Assembly: GCF_003286085.1 (NCBI RefSeq)
Contig: NW_020825289.1
Span: forward strand, 15,686,001 to 15,750,000
Length of the DNA: 64,000 nucleotides
Origin: Drosophila persimilis
Lineage: Eukaryota; Arthropoda; Insecta; Diptera; Drosophilidae
Reading direction: 5' to 3'
Part shown: positions 24,745 through 37,544 of the stretch, piece by piece
Position numbering within the stretch: position 1 is the first letter of the stretch
Layout of the letters: each line of letters begins with the position of its first letter
Program-made: the position numbers and the translations under genes
Notes under the pieces: model-generated
Database searches by the model: none
Seen by the model: the letters and a program-made list of their open reading frames with translations, nothing else
Told to the model about the DNA's origin: nothing

Positions 24745-27700
24745 CTCACGAAGGTGAGTGAGTGAGTGAATGAGCGTGGCATGGTGGCTACTGGTCTTGT
24801 CCAGGTGATGTCATATCCATGTCTCTAAGCGGGGATGGGACTGGCGTCTATCTTTGTGGGGTTGGCGGGTCATTGGACAGCTGTGGAGCACGTTAAAGCC
24901 CAGTTTCTCTCAAGTTAAACCTCTTAAGTTCCTACACAAAACTGTACACTTTGTGAAGCCTTTGCCAAACTTTCGATTGTTGTGTCGCGGCGTCTCAGGT
25001 TATCTAATTAGCATTAACATAATTCCCAAAGATTTTACGACTGGTGTAGATCTTCTCCCACTCCCCCAACCTGATAAATTTTGATCAAATTCAACAATAG
25101 CTTTTGGAGAATTTACATAATCAGCTTGCCACAGAAAGTTCAGCGCCAGATCAATAAGCTGCCTTTAGCCTTAAGCCTTTAGCATAGAGTGGCCACTGTG
25201 GCGGGGAACGTGACGTTGTCATTAGGCACAGCGCCATTTAAATGGATTGTGTTCTCTGAAACGATACTCAATATGCGGCAATTAAAATGTAAATTGCATC
25301 ACAAGCAGTTTACACTCCGTCCTCAGACAGTCGTCACCCCGCGGACTGCTCCGTCATCGTTTTGAAATATGGCTCATACGCACTGTTAGGCGAGATCTCT
25401 CGGCATTTAAGGTTATTTGCCACGATTGAGTACGAGTCGAGTGTAGTGGAAAAATATGTTAAATGCACATTTATTTATTTATTCGCAACTGACACGCTCA
25501 TGGAATTGCTAGCTCGAGCTTAGCATATTTTCGTGATTGATTCAAAATTATTATTGCGATCAAAATTATTACAATCGCGACTGTGAATCGACGGGGGTGT
25601 GGGGGGCCACTGTCCGCAACACACCCATGCCAATACACTCTGACCTTTCTCCAGTGATGGAATGTATCTCTGTGAAACACGATCTTCCTTGGATGCATTC
25701 AAAGTTGATTTATTGAGTTCCATTCAATCAGAGCCCGTCCAATCTCCGGCTCAATGGCGCTAAATGCTAAATGCACTTAGCAATCCGGCGGCTGTCAGCA
25801 ACGCGTTGACAAATGACGTCACCACTGATTATCCGAGCCGCTCTACTCCGCTCCGCTCCGCTCCATTGACAGTGCGAATCCCACTGACGTCACAGCACTC
25901 TTGGCGCTGTTTGCCCGCGGTGTTTGCTTTTCTCACTCTACCGGATTGGGCATTGTCCCGACATTTCTGGCACATTAGCAGTTCGCACCTCACCAAGCGG
26001 TAAATGTGCGCCCTAGCCCCCTAGCAAGCCGCGATCGGAGGGCGACTCTGTTGTCACTTTAATTATGCAACGAATGCTAATTGAACTTGCAGCAGGTGAA
26101 GCCCCCAGTCGGTCAAATAGATAGATCGATCGATAGATAGTCTGATTAAAGCCATACAAGTTCATGAATGAATAGGCCAAATGGGGTGGGACTTGTTTGT
26201 CCGCCACTCTGCCTGTCAGCGCGATAAGAGCGACAAGCAAAGGCTAGCCAAGCCATGAGATACTTTCCGCTTAAGTACTCAACTCAGTTTTCATGTAAAT
26301 ATTGTTTGAGCAAATATTCCCCCAATTTGGGCTTTCTGAACAATTAATTTATGATGACATATCAACCATTCACATGACACAAACTTTTCGGGCTAACTGC
26401 GCAAAATAATGGAATAAAAATGAACTAAAGAACAATTGCGGCGACATTGTTGGGCTCTGCCGAAGCTCTACCCCCAAAGAGGTAGTCATTGGGGGCGCGT
26501 CATATCTATATCCGAGCATGTATGTACATTTGTATCTGAATAGCATCGGAATGAATCAACTGAAAATATCCATTTTTTTCTATTTCGGGGCAATACAATA
26601 CACATTAACACCGATGAGCGAATGCCTTGTCATGCCGTGCAGACGTTGACACGGACTACGAGTGTCACTGACATTGGATGAGGCCGCAATTAAATCGTAT
26701 CCACGAATCAACAGTCACTGCCACAGGCACAGGCCCAAACACATTTGTATCTATCGCACGCCAAATGATTCGCATTTGGCATTGACAATGACTTTCGGGC
26801 CGAAATGATCCCACGAAAAATATCAAGAAATCTTTTCTCTGAGTGTTTGGGAGAGTTTTCTATGGGTAGCACCGGCTGGTTTTAGGGGATGCACGCTAGG
26901 TCTAGGCCATCTAGGTGAACAGTCAGATGGAAACCTTTCTAAATTTATATATCAGTGCATCTGGCAAAAAGTAAAAGTAATTTCTTCAAATATACGGCAT
27001 TTCTGGCGAACATTTGGCAGATTCGGAAACATTTTGTTAGCTTTTGGTTTGTTGATCTACGAGTAGCACATGATATTTGCCATTGCAAAACAATAATAAT
27101 AAAAACGGGAATACATTTTCAGAAATATTGAGCCGTAATTTAATGAGCTTTGTGTAGCCCAAAAGAATTCCCCTTTCGCTCTGGGCCATAATTTGCTACC
27201 TTTTTCGGTTGATGGACGTACCGTACCGAAGAAAGTGCCAAGAAATAGTTCGTCATGCGAATCACAGCCCAAAATCAGACATTCAGAACCAAAGTTTGCT
27301 ATTTATAAGTTCCCGAACGACACACCAACGCCGCTCCATATGCCGGCTGTGCTCCAGACAGACAAGTGCTTGTATAACATTCAGATCGAGACGCAGATTC
27401 CGATTCAGATTCAGCTGTAAGTACGAGTGTCTCACAACGAGCCGAAGCCGTAGCCGGCCCGGGGGCAGGGCGGGCTGCCTAGATGGCAGATACCAGACTT
27501 GTCCCACTGGCCCGGTCGATGCCCAAGAGACCGTAGGCGTTTAAAAATGGGCCAAACCGTATCGAAAGCATTTACTCTGAATATAATTAAAGCATTTGTC
27601 ACAAGCACAAGCACAAGCACATGCAATGCAATTAATAATAAATACAGTTCTGCAGATGTTTTCGGAACTGCGCCGGACCATAATTACTATATATGGATGT

Positions 27701-30130
27701 ATGGGGATTATATGATCCGAAAACTATTATCGACAGATTGATACAAAGTCAGGCCCATTTTATGGTCTCGTTCTGTGTTTATTTCTGTTCCGTTTCGCTG
27801 CAACAGTTTAGGAGCGACTTTGATGGGGAGGCATTTAAGTTGAGTGCTACCACAGCGACAAAAGCGAAAATTAAATACGCAAACAAGACGGCGACTATAA
27901 ACAAAGGGCCCCAAACAGCCACATAAATCAACAGCAAGAAAATTCCATAAAAACGCGACCACTCAGCAGAACAGAACGGAACAGTACGGAACGGAAGAGC
28001 GCCTAGCAGTTCTCGGGGGCGAATTTCGCTGCGCTATCGTGCATTATGATTCCCAAACGGTTATAGCAGCGAAAGCTTGAGGAATGCCTTGTCGGCGGTG
28101 AATCGCTGCGAGAAGTGAGGATTGGGCCAGGTCTCGCAATACTATGCTTGAGGGCCTTGTTCTCCCAACAAATATGTTACGACTTGTGGAACAGCCTTGA
28201 AAACATCTGATCTCGCTATTCTTCTTATATAATGCATGTCAAACTGGAGTTCTGAGTGTGTGGATTCACGTTTTGGCTTGATGAATGGTGAATGATTGAT
28301 TGGCAGCCCGCCTAATTTGGTGGCTCTTGACTCGGACTGTTCAGAGGAGAGCTATCTATCTGTCAAGTACAATAATTACTTCTAACTGCACACATGCCGA
28401 AAAAATACAACAACTTATTCCCGCGAGGGCGTTCGAGTGCAATGTTTGGGACTGGCTGGTGAAGTATACATCTGTACCTGTCGAGGTGGGGTAGAAACCT
28501 GCACCGCTAATAGCATGACGACGACTACTGCAGCTAAATATAGACGCTTACACATTGCCCCTATTCCCTCCCATCCCCCTTCCCCTTAAGCGCCGCGAAA
28601 TTTGTTCGATGAGCGAATTATTAATTATCAACAACAATGGGCAGAGCAGAGCCAAAGAAAAACAATTTCATTTTGTGTATTGTATCTTCTTGTGCCATCG
28701 CATCCATCGAAGAGCTGGAGAACAATGAAAATACGTAAGCAACAGCCGAAATATCGGAATATCCATTGCCACTGTCTTTATTTGGCTTACAATTCTTAAT
28801 AAACATATTATGGCATAAACAGGGAAATGTTTTTCTGCCAAATACATAAGTACTACGTCTGTATTTTCAAGCGATGCGCAAATGATCCCAGCGATCCCAG
28901 CACTTGCGTCTTTATTAGCAAGTGCCACCAAGGGGCACGACTGCTGTCAGAGCAGGCATGTCCTCGAAATGCTCAACCAGCCAAAATGATATTCCATTCT
29001 GCTTAGCCTAATGCTAATTAGGGGATTCACCATTAACTAAATTACTATTGCCCAGGTCTGGAATGGCTGACTAAGTGCCTTCCGTTTAGGGCTAAGAAAA
29101 AATCAAGTGCTGGCCAGCATATTTCGAATTTCCAGCTAAATGGTCCGTGAGAATATGGTGTGAATTATGCCTGCTCTGCCTGTGCTTGGCGCCCGATTAT
29201 CAGAAATGTACATAAATATCCTTGAGTTAGCCGTGAATATTCCGTAGCCAAATGCCAGGCCATTAAACAATGACGTGGGCCGGAATTGTTTGCTAACGCT
29301 TTAAAATTACCAGCTGGAATAAGCTGATAAAAATAGACTAATTGCTGGTTCGATCGGCTAATCTATGCGATTAGTTGATACGCGTCTAGCCGAATAAAAA
29401 TCAGAATCAGGGTATGATTTAAAAACCTCGAGTCGTAAATTGTAATTGTAAACAATAGAAATGGGAAATAAATTGTCCATCAGATGGGGTGTGGTAGGAT
29501 AGTAGAGGAAAAGTGAGGTGGGTTTGGCTTGATGCTGGGGCTGTGACTGTGGCTGTGGCTGTGGCTGGGGCTACACCCGGAACAGAAACAGAAACCGAAA
29601 CTGATCAATAAATTGGCTCTCAAGCAGCCGGCAATAATAAACCAATTGTCAAACTGTCAAATTCCAAGCACTTTGTCTGCACTCGCATAAATAAAATGCT
29701 GTGAGCGAATCGGCAGTCCGACACCGACACCTCTGTCTTCGCACATCAACGTATGTGTATACATTTTTTTCTTTTGATATTAAAATTAATAAAATAATTC
29801 GCTTTCAATGTCAGACAATCGTACAAAAAGCTCAAGTATTTCAATTGCATATAGCCAAACAGAAAGAAGAGACGAAGCGCCTTGCACTTGAAGTCCAACA
29901 CAATTGAAGTGTAATTGAAACGAATCGACAATTTGAAATATTAAACACAAATATGCCAAAAAAAAACAACAAAAAACTTCTTTATTGCCCGCTGACCCGC
30001 TCAGCTACCCTTCTTCATACAAGCATGTTTTTGTCTTGTTTGTGGCTGCCGACTCTCACAAAATTGTCCAAATTACAAGCTGAAATTAATTCAATTGGGT
30101 TTGTGGTCACACTTCCAGTCAGTCGATCGG

Positions 30131-30156
30131 TCAGTCAGTCAGTCAGTCAGTCAGTC
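30131..30156 (+). repeat. (TCAG)n microsatellite
   Basis: Six or more TCAG units, degenerating at both ends. Confidence 0.9.
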
Positions 30157-32988
30157 AATCAGGGAGTGACGAGCCAATTCGATTTCGTCATAACCTGACC
30201 AGCACCAACCGCATCATCCCCCTTAGAACCCACAGCCGATGCGTATATGGCGTGCCAAATGGAGGAGCCTCAACCTTGAAAACACATTGATTCAACGCCC
30301 AGCCAAAGTTCACGATTGTCTGCACTCGCAGATCCTAAATGCCAGGGGAATTGGGCCGCGAGAAATATTTCGCATACCTAAACGAAATTTCCGTGTAATA
30401 GTGAAAATTTTCTATCAATGCCAAGTGGAATTCTCAGGAAAAATGCCGAAAAGTGCATCCAATCAACAAGCACAAGGTTACCAATTTAGTTAGTGGAGAT
30501 GGAGGGACCCCGACAATCAAGGAGACGAATGAAATGGGTTCTTGTTTATAATTCCGTAATGGTTTAATCAGCAAGTTCAAGATCCCCATTTGCATTCGCG
30601 TTTAAACAAAGACAAATACGTTAAAAGAATCAAGCAAATAAATAAACTTTTTTAATAATTATCCACAGGAAATATTGCCTTGCAAAATCCCAATGAAATG
30701 TAGGAGCGTAATTTCGGTTCTGTTTACCATGAAATTAATTCGATTCGGAAACGACGAACGATATTAATTTTTGGTAAATTATGATTCCCGACGGATGGGC
30801 CTAACGAAATCCGATAAAACGAAAATTTGCCTGTTTATTCCGAATCCGAAGATTGCCGTTCGATGACGGGGACTTGATTGATATTCCATTCGCAACTTCA
30901 TAGACAATAAACTGGCATTCATTGGGTAGTCTAGCGGTTTATGCGAAAACTTTCCAAGTTCCCTAAATCGCTCCCCTCCACCAACCCCATACAATGAGGC
31001 CCACACCTCCACCAGTTATCAGCAGGGGTGTGGTGTGACGAAACAATGAATCTGTCCCAAAAATTGAACAATGTAAAATCGGTTGATAACATCTGTGATA
31101 AGGAAGCTACATTGGTTTGGGTCTGTGCTTGAACTACTTTCGTGCGCCCAGTGTCCCTGCCCCGATGCGACTGGGGCTTGGTCTGCTCTGCCTTCCGGAT
31201 CGGAGTGTTTGCTGCGGTACTGACTGGCCGATTTATACGTATTGTGGCGCATGACTTAAATACTTCGGAATGCCAGTGCGTACGGCCAGAATACCAATAA
31301 AACGCTTTTGGCCACAAACACAAACAGTACAGCACACATAATGCTAATCAGGGAGGCAATTAAATAGTGGCATAATTATGTATAAATGTCCGCTAATTGA
31401 TTGGCCAGTTAATGTCAGGCATCGGCGATGATAAGCCAGGCATCTCATTCACTTCATCAACTGACGCCTTAATGACTTCATTGAACGACGAACTCATGGA
31501 ACAGATTGCGATCAACGTGTCACGTTCAATTGTATTGCAATCCAAATGGAATGGGTCTCGTCACATCGTCACATCACTCGTACATCGTAGTTGTCGTGTC
31601 AACAATTAATACCGAAAATCAGTATGCGTTCGAGTATGTGTGTCGAACGAATATTCATGGATTCGATTAGTCATCCAATTGCAATGAACCTGAGATAATC
31701 ACCTCTAACGTCCTATCTCATCCATTCCGGAATAAATAAATAAATAAGATAAGACAAGTTTAGCGTGGAGAAAGGGGAATTACTTAATAGAAAACATGAC
31801 TCTCCTGCTTTCGGGGCATTTACTCGACGTGGTTTCCATCAATATCAATCTCTCCCTGGCTGGCATTAGGCCTTTGTCCGCATTCGGCAAGAGATCGTAA
31901 TTCGGCTGGGGCCGGACAGAAATCGCTCATAAAACCGGAGTTTAATGTCATGCAAATCATGTTTCGAGGCGACAGAGCGACTTAATGTCGGCTGATAGCT
32001 TTATTTCACACATTGTAGTCTGATTTGTTCCCCCATTCAGAGGCGGGCCATTCAGTCTTTGCTTTTTAATTATCTCAGCTAATTTTTTTGGCCTATTTCT
32101 TGTAGGGCTTGCTTATCCGGCGAACTCTGGATCAACGACGTGATTCACTCCATCTCTATTATTCTCGATATTAAAAGCAAATAATTTTCGATTATGACTC
32201 ACGGTCAATGGGGGGTGACACTTGGGAATTTAACTTCCTGTTGGCATTTGGAATTCTTTGGTGAAACTCGGATTCTCCGGCGATTCATTCACCGTATTCG
32301 TATTCATTCAGACACTCCGAGTCGAGGGCTCATCGGTAAACAAATAGCTTCTGACGGTATTGCATTGTTTGTTTCGCTTCGTATCGCTTTCAGCGGCGTC
32401 ATGAGCGATAGCCGCCCCCAATGGATAATCGCCAATCGATGAGGAAACTCGGCTAACCGAAGGGAATTGTGCTGGGGGCGTTTGAAATTCGCAATTGCGA
32501 ATCTCTGGATGAGTGTAATGCGAAAAGCAGAAGCCAGTGAAATGGCAGACAGATTAGCGATGATCACATACCCAGCAAATGGGCCAGAGATATCATATCT
32601 ATATGTAAATCAGTGCAGCTGGCTCTAAGTGGTTGACAGTATAGTGTATCAATTTCACACCAACTGACAAAATCGATTTAATTCGATTTATTTTTTGACG
32701 GCCTTGAACCCGAATTGCATCCAATTAGCACGAGTCTTATCAATTTCGGGACTAGATAACAGCAAGCCAAGCGAAGTGAACAAACAGGCGAAAACCAACT
32801 GCGCACAATAATTAGCTAAGGAATTTGCACATATGTACGTTTGGCTCTAATGATCTCTGACCTTATAGGTGGGTTGGCATATCATATCCGTGGCCAGCAG
32901 CGAGGGGAATACTAAGCACACACCCACACACGACACAGAGTAACAGAGGCTACTGTCTCTCCTTCTCTCCTCTCCCCCTGTCACTCCC

Positions 32989-33004
32989 TCTCTCTCTCTC
33001 TCTC
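32989..33004 (+). repeat. (CT)n tract
   Basis: CT dinucleotide run within a longer pyrimidine-rich stretch just upstream of a candidate Swim 5' exon; reverse-strand GA repeats can bind GAGA factor. Confidence 0.8.
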
Positions 33005-34970
33005 CGCTTTCATGGTGCCGCCAGCTGCCAAATTCGGGCAAACATTTTGCCCCCCAAAATACCTTGACGCGTCCACTGTTAACTTAACAGTAACAGTAAC
33101 AGCACTCTCTCCCTCTCTCGCAGTGCTTCGCTTTGGGGCCATCTCTCTCGCAGCCTCCACCTACGCCAACGCGGCCAAAGTGTATTAAAACAAGGTGAGG
33201 CACTCCCAGCTAGTCGCATATATTATTTCAGTATGCTTTTTTGGTGTGTGAATGCGATCGGCGGGAATTCCTCACCTTGTATCAGCTCAGCTTGCGCAAG
33301 ACCAGCACTCGAGCGCTGAGCAGCGCTGCCGGCAGCAACAATAACAGAAGCAGCAGCCCCAACAGCCCCAGCAGCAGCAGCAGCTACGTTTGGTGGTGGC
33401 CAATAATTCTAACTGAAATCAGTCAGCAGCGAGCCGCGATCAGAGTCAGAACAACGCGATAAGGAAATACGAATTATACCCAAAACAGTTACGATTGTTC
33501 GGTTTCGATTATTGGCCCCAAAGTGTGCGAGTTTTATTCAAATTGTGCAGAGTTTTCAAAAAAATGTTAGTATGAGTACGGAAAATAATCCCAATTTATT
33601 AGCCAAACAAACAGAAAACGCTGTGTAAAGCCATATGTGGAATCGGATATGCAGGAAATTGACCACGACAGTCAGTCAATATTTGTGAACTCACAGGGAA
33701 TTAATACATACATATTGAAGATGATATAAGAAGAGGGTCTCCTCTCTTCAGAAGACGAAGTTTACTGTGAACTATTATCTTAACGGTGCTTTGTTTGTCC
33801 AGTCAGAGTTTTGGCAAATATTTTGGCTATCAAGAACCTTTCGTTTCTAATTAAAGACCCATTTCGTCAGAGCTCCCACTGCGACAATTCAATTCTTGGC
33901 TATTCACGCCAACTTTATGGCCAATTGGCAATTAATTATCAACTCAAAATTTCAGATTAATTATCACTAAATTAAAAACGGGTTCAGCATTAGCGAAACC
34001 CCAGCAAATAATAATACCACCATCAAAAAGACGGAATGGAACAATAACCATGGGGGGTGGGGATGGAGAGGAGCCTTAGACAAAATGTTTGAGCCCCTAC
34101 GACACCCATGATTCAGCCGCTATTTATACCCGAATCTTTTTAATTGAATAGACCTGGTGGCACTCAATAAAATCGCTGACAACTCCGCTTTCAGCCAGGC
34201 TATGGCTGGCTATCCGCCCCAGACCCCCACCGTCGCAGGCGAAACAGGAAAATCTATTTGCAATTTGCATTTATTTATGAAACTTGGCTTCGGCTTCGGG
34301 TTCTGTTCTGTTTCGTTTCTGTTTCTGTTCTCGGATAAACAAGTTTAGTGTGTTCTTCTTCTGGGTTTCCAGAATTATCACCAAAGAAAAAACATAATAG
34401 CATGAAATGAAAAGGGGCACTTCTAAGACATTGTACATTGTTGTCTTTGGATTTTTCGATTGGGTGTGCGCAAAATTTGAGCACAAAACAAACAGAAATA
34501 TAAAAAACAAAATTAAAAAAGAAACGCTTATTTATAATGCCATTGGACTTGTACCAACTAGCTGACGTCATCAGAATATATGTATATAGAAAAGATAACT
34601 GTTTACAGTTCAGACTGTGCTTTGGCCCCCTCCCAGTGAATGTCTGATGATTGCGAATTGAGGAGCCCAAAGAGGAGTCCGCTCGCCAAAATATGTTGAT
34701 GTAGATAAATTATTTAATTAAACGAGTTTCCAGTTTCTCATTTGCCTAATATCCGTAGTCCGTTTCACGGGTCGTATGCGTTATACATCCGTGGAATTTC
34801 AGGTATTCCTAGTGCGTTGATAGCAACTGAGATAGAGATCGGACTGCTAATTGCTGGCAAATTGCAGAGCTCCTTATCAAGATACAATATACATGCATAT
34901 GTATATATATATGCAAATTGGGCGATAAGATATACTGACGGTGTTCCCTGTGCCATTCGCTCCATTTCAG

Positions 34971-35015
34971 CTGCGAAAGTCGACTGCCCCACGTCTTCCC
35001 GTGCAGGACTCAGAC
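34971..35015 (+). other. Swim: 5' untranslated part of the Swim first coding exon
   Basis: A pyrimidine-rich acceptor (CTCCATTTCAG) ends at 34970, so 45 untranslated bases precede the ATG and the promoter must lie upstream. Confidence 0.7.
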
Positions 35016-36450
35016 ATGACTGTCAAGTGCGCCCAGGTGGTGGGCCTGCTGGCCCTGCTGCCCCTGTTGCTGGACCTGGCCCACGCTTTTGACCACACAC
35101 TAAAGCTGGACTATCCGGGTCCCTACTGCGGCGTGCGCAATACATGCTGCAAGGATCGGGCCGACGGCTGCTCGCTGCCCATCTCGAGTGAGTGGTGATC
35201 TGATCCCTTCCCTTCCATCTCCCAGCCAGCCAGCTGAATGTTCTTCTTTTCACAGCCACCCTGTGCTACTGTGATGAGTTCTGCGACCGGGACGACGCCG
35301 GTGACTGCTGCCCTGACTACCGCTCCTTCTGCTTTGGCGAGGCGGATCCTTTGGTCACCTGCCTGCACAACGGCGCCTATTTCAGCAAATACAACAGCAC
35401 GTGGGACAACTGCAACGAGTGCCGTTGCCTTGACGGCGGTCGGGTGCAGTGCGACCAGGAGCTCTGCCTGACCGACGAGTCGATCATACACAGCATTAAC
35501 ACGATCTACCACCTGGGCTGGTCCGCCCGCAAGTACGACGAGTGGTGGGGCCACAAGTACAGTGAGGGTCTGCGCCTGCGTCTGGGTACCAAGGAGCCAA
35601 CATACCGCGTCAAGGCCATGAGCAGGCTGACCAATCCCACCGCGGGCCTGCCCGCCGCTTTCAATGCAGTGGAAAAGTGGTCCAGCTACATCTCGGAGGT
35701 ACCCGACCAGGGCTGGTGCGGCTCCTCGTGGGTTCTGTCCACCACCTCGGTGGCCAGCGATCGCTTCGCCATTCAAAGTAAGGGCAAGGAAGCTGTCCAA
35801 CTGTCGGCACAGAACATCCTGTCCTGCACGCGCCGTCAGCAAGGCTGCGAGGGCGGTCACCTGGACGCCGCCTGGCGCTATCTGCACAAGAAAGGAGTCG
35901 TTGACGAGAGCTGCTATCCGTACACCCAGCACCGCGACACCTGTAAGATCCGCCACAACAGTCGCTCTCTAAAGGCCAACGGCTGCCGGCCCTCGGCCAA
36001 CGTGGATCGGGACAGCTTCTACACGGTGGGCCCCGCCTACACCCTGAACAAAGAGTCTGACATCATGGCGGAGATCTACCACTCTGGCCCCGTACAGGCC
36101 ACCATGCGCGTGTACAGGGACTTCTTCTCATACTCGAGCGGAGTCTATCGCCAGACGGCGGCCAATCGAGGCGCTCCCACCGGCTTCCACTCGGTCAAGC
36201 TGGTCGGCTGGGGTGAGGAGCACAACGGCGACAAGTATTGGGTGAGTGTCCATCTACACATGATCCTTCACAGCTTCTTTACGAGTGACTTAATTTCGTT
36301 GACCAGATCGCTGCCAACTCCTGGGGTCCCTGGTGGGGTGAGCGGGGATACTTCCGCATTCTGCGCGGCTCGAACGAGTGCGGCATCGAGGACTACGTGT
36401 TGGCCTCCTGGCCTTACGTCTACAACTACTACAACGTGAAGTCGGCATAG
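35016..36450 (+). CDS. Swim: Swim, TINAG-like secreted Wingless-interacting pseudoprotease
   Basis: Secreted protein that binds Wingless and helps it spread through tissue; orthologue of vertebrate TINAG/TINAGL1. Exons 35016-35187, 35256-36241, 36307-36450 give about 433 residues, close to what I recall for the fly protein. Seen: a signal peptide ([17 protein letters not shown]), a somatomedin-B domain ([16 protein letters not shown] to [10 protein letters not shown]), a cysteine-rich VWC-like segment ([14 protein letters not shown]), and a papain-family C1 domain from about residue 190. The active-site motif reads QGWCGSSW, so the catalytic cysteine is serine (near residue 215). His ([10 protein letters not shown], near 369) and Asn ([10 protein letters not shown], near 390) remain. 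This substitution is the known family hallmark of a non-peptidase role. A splice acceptor at 34970 shows that the leader begins in an upstream exon. Confidence 0.95.
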
Positions 36451-37544
36451 ACGCCACCTCCGGAGTCCGGACCGGACCCTCTGGTCGAGCACGCACACAT
36501 GTACCCCGAGTAATCTCGAGCTATGCAGAAACGAAAACAAATTTATCTCATGCTTCAAAAATTTTCCATTGCTATGGCACTCAAAGTGAATTAGGCGCTT
36601 CTGTATTTGTAAAGTTTATGCTAGAACCTAGTTACTAAAATGATTAGCTTTAAGATGCGCGAACGCACAAGTTAACTGCCCAGCCACCGCCCAAGACCTA
36701 GCCCCAGCCCTAACCACTTGTTCCCTCACCCACTAAACAGGACTCGAAGATAGGTAAGGGGCATCCATATGCAACACGAAACTGCCACATTAACCAGTCA
36801 ACACCACCGCTCCATCCCCTGATACTGCCACAACAACAAGAACGTACCCCTGCCCCAAAGCAGCGCATGTGATTGACGGACGAATTGCATCAGCGAAAGA
36901 GAGTCTGTAGAATTCGAGCACGCCCATCATGTATTGTAAATGGAAGCTAAGTTAACTGATCGAGGACCCGATGGAACATGTTCGTTCAGCTTATATATTT
37001 TTAATAAACGAATTACTTTACATGTTTACCGCCGCGGAGTTTTGATTCCATCTCGACGATTTCGCATCTCCAAAGATCCACAAATCTACACTCCCGCCGA
37101 GAACATTTTGATCTTAACTTTATTTTGTAATACATATTTATACGTATCATGAACCAATTCGGTCATCGTATGTGTCTTGTATAACCTTTTCACTTTCTTT
37201 CTGCTTGTTTAACAATATTTTCACATTTTTGTTGGGGGTTGAATAGAATAGAGCAAAAATCTCTGGGGGGTTATTTACTAATGCTAACGCACTGAATAAA
37301 TCAGGAGAATAATCAAGAATGTTTTCACTTTTCACTTACGATTAAAACAGAAATTAAATTGACACAAACAAAAGTCGAAGGCCCACAACTTTCCTAGCCA
37401 TGGAATAATTCAATTAATTTCTCACACTTTCAATTTGGATACGCTTCCGGAGATAGTATTCTATTTGCATCTGGTACAAAAAAAGGCCTGCTCGAACGCT
37501 CTTCTGCTTGCTCCCTGCTCCTTGATGCATGCGGGTCGGGTGGG
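36451..37544. other. Convergent 3' regions of Swim and Vps35
   Basis: AATAAA at 37003-37008 is the likely end of Swim. A minus-strand AATAAA within 37110-37125 could end Vps35, which would make the two transcripts overlap or abut. No coding sequence seen. Confidence 0.5.

Larger units (their letters stand above)
22087..34970. other. 12.9-kb gene-free region, probable Swim leader intron and regulatory DNA
   Basis: No frame here looks coding. AATAAA at 22108-22113 ends the second alkaline phosphatase transcript. The rest is AT-rich with simple repeats and many homeodomain-type TAATTA cores. Two possible non-coding 5' exons of Swim are seen, ending at donors 23367 (GACAG/GTGAGA) and 33195 (ACAAG/GTGAGG). 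This layout is usual for a developmentally regulated gene with distal promoters and intronic enhancers. Confidence 0.5.

Noticed and set aside
27547-27741. 64-codon ATG frame starting MGQTVSK
   Set aside because: The myristoylation-like start is tempting, but the frame runs through an ACAAGC repeat and AT-rich sequence, has no promoter or polyadenylation signal, and the resemblance to other MGQTV starts is too short to mean anything.
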